This document shows, piece after piece, positions 63,392 to 64,000 of a stretch of 64,000 bases of DNA. The notes under the pieces were generated by a model. That model saw only the letters and a list, made by a program, of their open reading frames with translations. It was not told the DNA's origin and ran no database searches. Origin of the DNA: Gemmatimonadales bacterium UBA7835 (GTDB lineage Bacteria; Gemmatimonadota; Gemmatimonadetes; Longimicrobiales; Gaopeijiaceae); the NCBI GenBank assembly GCA_002500925.1, contig DLTN01000116.1:54865-118864 (forward strand), written 5' to 3'. Numbering within the stretch: the first letter of the stretch is position 1; the number at the start of each line of letters is the position of its first letter. A program made the position numbers and the translations under genes.

Positions 63392-64000
63392 ATGACAGAC
63401 ACAAACCTCCGCTGCAGCTTCTGCGGGAAGTCCAAAGAAAGTGTAAAGAAATTCATCTCTGGACCCAGTGTGTACATCTGCAACGAGTGCATTTCTCTCT
63501 GTAACGAGATCCTCGCGGAAGAAGAGGTCCGCGAGACGCCAGGTCAAACCGTTCCCTGCCCGACACCCGAAGAGATCAAAAGCATCCTCGACGAGTACGT
63601 CATCGGTCAGGAGGAGGCGAAAAAGGCCCTCGCAGTCTCGGTCTATAACCACTACCGACGGGTCAACAACGAAGGTGTGATTGACGATGTAGAGATCGAC
63701 AAGGCGAACATCCTTCTTATAGGGCCGACAGGCGTCGGCAAAACCCTGCTAGCTCAAACCCTAGCTCGAACGCTACATGTCCCCTTTACCATCGCGGATG
63801 CAACGACACTTACGGAAGCGGGCTATGTCGGCGAGGACGTAGAGAACATCCTTGTCCGTCTCCTCCAGGCTTCCAATTTCAACGTGGCGGAATGTGAGCG
63901 GGGGATAGTTTACATTGACGAGATGGATAAGATCGCTCGGAAATCAGAAAATCCATCGATCACCCGAGACGTCTCGGGAGAGGGTGTTCAGCAAGCTCTT
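63392..64000 (+). CDS. clpX: ClpX ATPase subunit (3' end cut by window edge)
   Basis: Unfoldase that feeds proteins to ClpP. The first 203 residues are present. N-terminal zinc-binding domain with CSFCGKS and CNECISLCNEI, then Walker A GPTGVGKTLLAQTLA and Walker B IVYIDEMDKIAR, and GYVGEDVENILVRLLQ. The frame is open to the last base; sensor and arginine finger lie beyond. Start ATG 63392, with AAGGAAAAGGAAA upstream. Confidence 0.97.
   Translation, partial: MTDTNLRCSFCGKSKESVKKFISGPSVYICNECISLCNEILAEEEVRETPGQTVPCPTPEEIKSILDEYVIGQEEAKKALAVSVYNHYRRVNNEGVIDDVEIDKANILLIGPTGVGKTLLAQTLARTLHVPFTIADATTLTEAGYVGEDVENILVRLLQASNFNVAECERGIVYIDEMDKIARKSENPSITRDVSGEGVQQAL

Overview
The window looks like chromosomal core sequence from a Gram-negative (diderm) bacterium. 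It carries predicted lipoproteins with lipoboxes, SurA-like periplasmic chaperones, a beta-barrel-like outer membrane protein and several murein enzymes. I see no transposase, integrase, phage gene, CRISPR array or rRNA. GC is moderate (about 50-55 % by eye). Gene order and content (BatA-like protein, mfd, parvulins, pdxA, ftsEX-envC; V4R protein next to ruvX-mltG; atpZ-led ATP synthase operon) suggest Gemmatimonadota or a close relative, probably environmental, but this is inference from memory and no search was run.

Layout. 1-12.6 kb (+): end of a BatA-like membrane protein, mfd, two parvulin foldases, pdxA, ftsE-ftsX and an EnvC-like activator, holB, moaC, mostly touching or overlapping. 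12.6-19.0 kb: mltD-like transglycosylase, guaB and a DUF2281-like gene (-), a hexapeptide acyltransferase (+), acs (-). 19.0-26.8 kb: a Fur-family regulator divergent from acs, a PBP4-type carboxypeptidase with LysM, an EamA exporter, an SH3 protein, a beta-barrel protein, moeA and an M23 lipoprotein. 26.9-35 kb (-): etfA/etfB, an NhaC antiporter, a NYN-LOTUS-LOTUS-HhH protein, a 459-bp gene-free stretch rich in RNA-like hairpins, aroB and a zincin-like lipoprotein. 35-40 kb (+): PBP1A, a V4R protein, ruvX, mltG, thiE. 40-48.5 kb (-): a PHP phosphoesterase and the complete F1Fo ATP synthase operon. 48.8-57.3 kb: MoxR ATPase, CNNM/CBS protein, gamma carbonic anhydrase with a 59-codon zinc-ribbon gene, prepilin peptidase, SpoU methyltransferase, thiD, punA, nupC, rhomboid. 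57.5-64 kb (+): dnaK, a Deg/HtrA protease, tRNA-Leu(UAG), tig, clpP and the start of clpX.

How the genes fit together. Three themes recur: envelope and peptidoglycan work (ftsEX-envC, mltD, dacB, PBP1A, mltG, M23 lipoprotein, parvulins, rhomboid), protein quality control (dnaK, Deg protease, tig, clpP, clpX), and energy and cofactor metabolism (ATP synthase, ETF, acs, pdxA, thiE, thiD, moaC, moeA). The least ordinary places are the NYN-LOTUS gene with the structured non-coding stretch beside it, a purine nucleoside phosphorylase that appears to need a CTG start overlapping the nupC stop, and a set of GTTAT half-sites between acs and the Fur-family gene. I found no clear multi-gene defence or mobile system.
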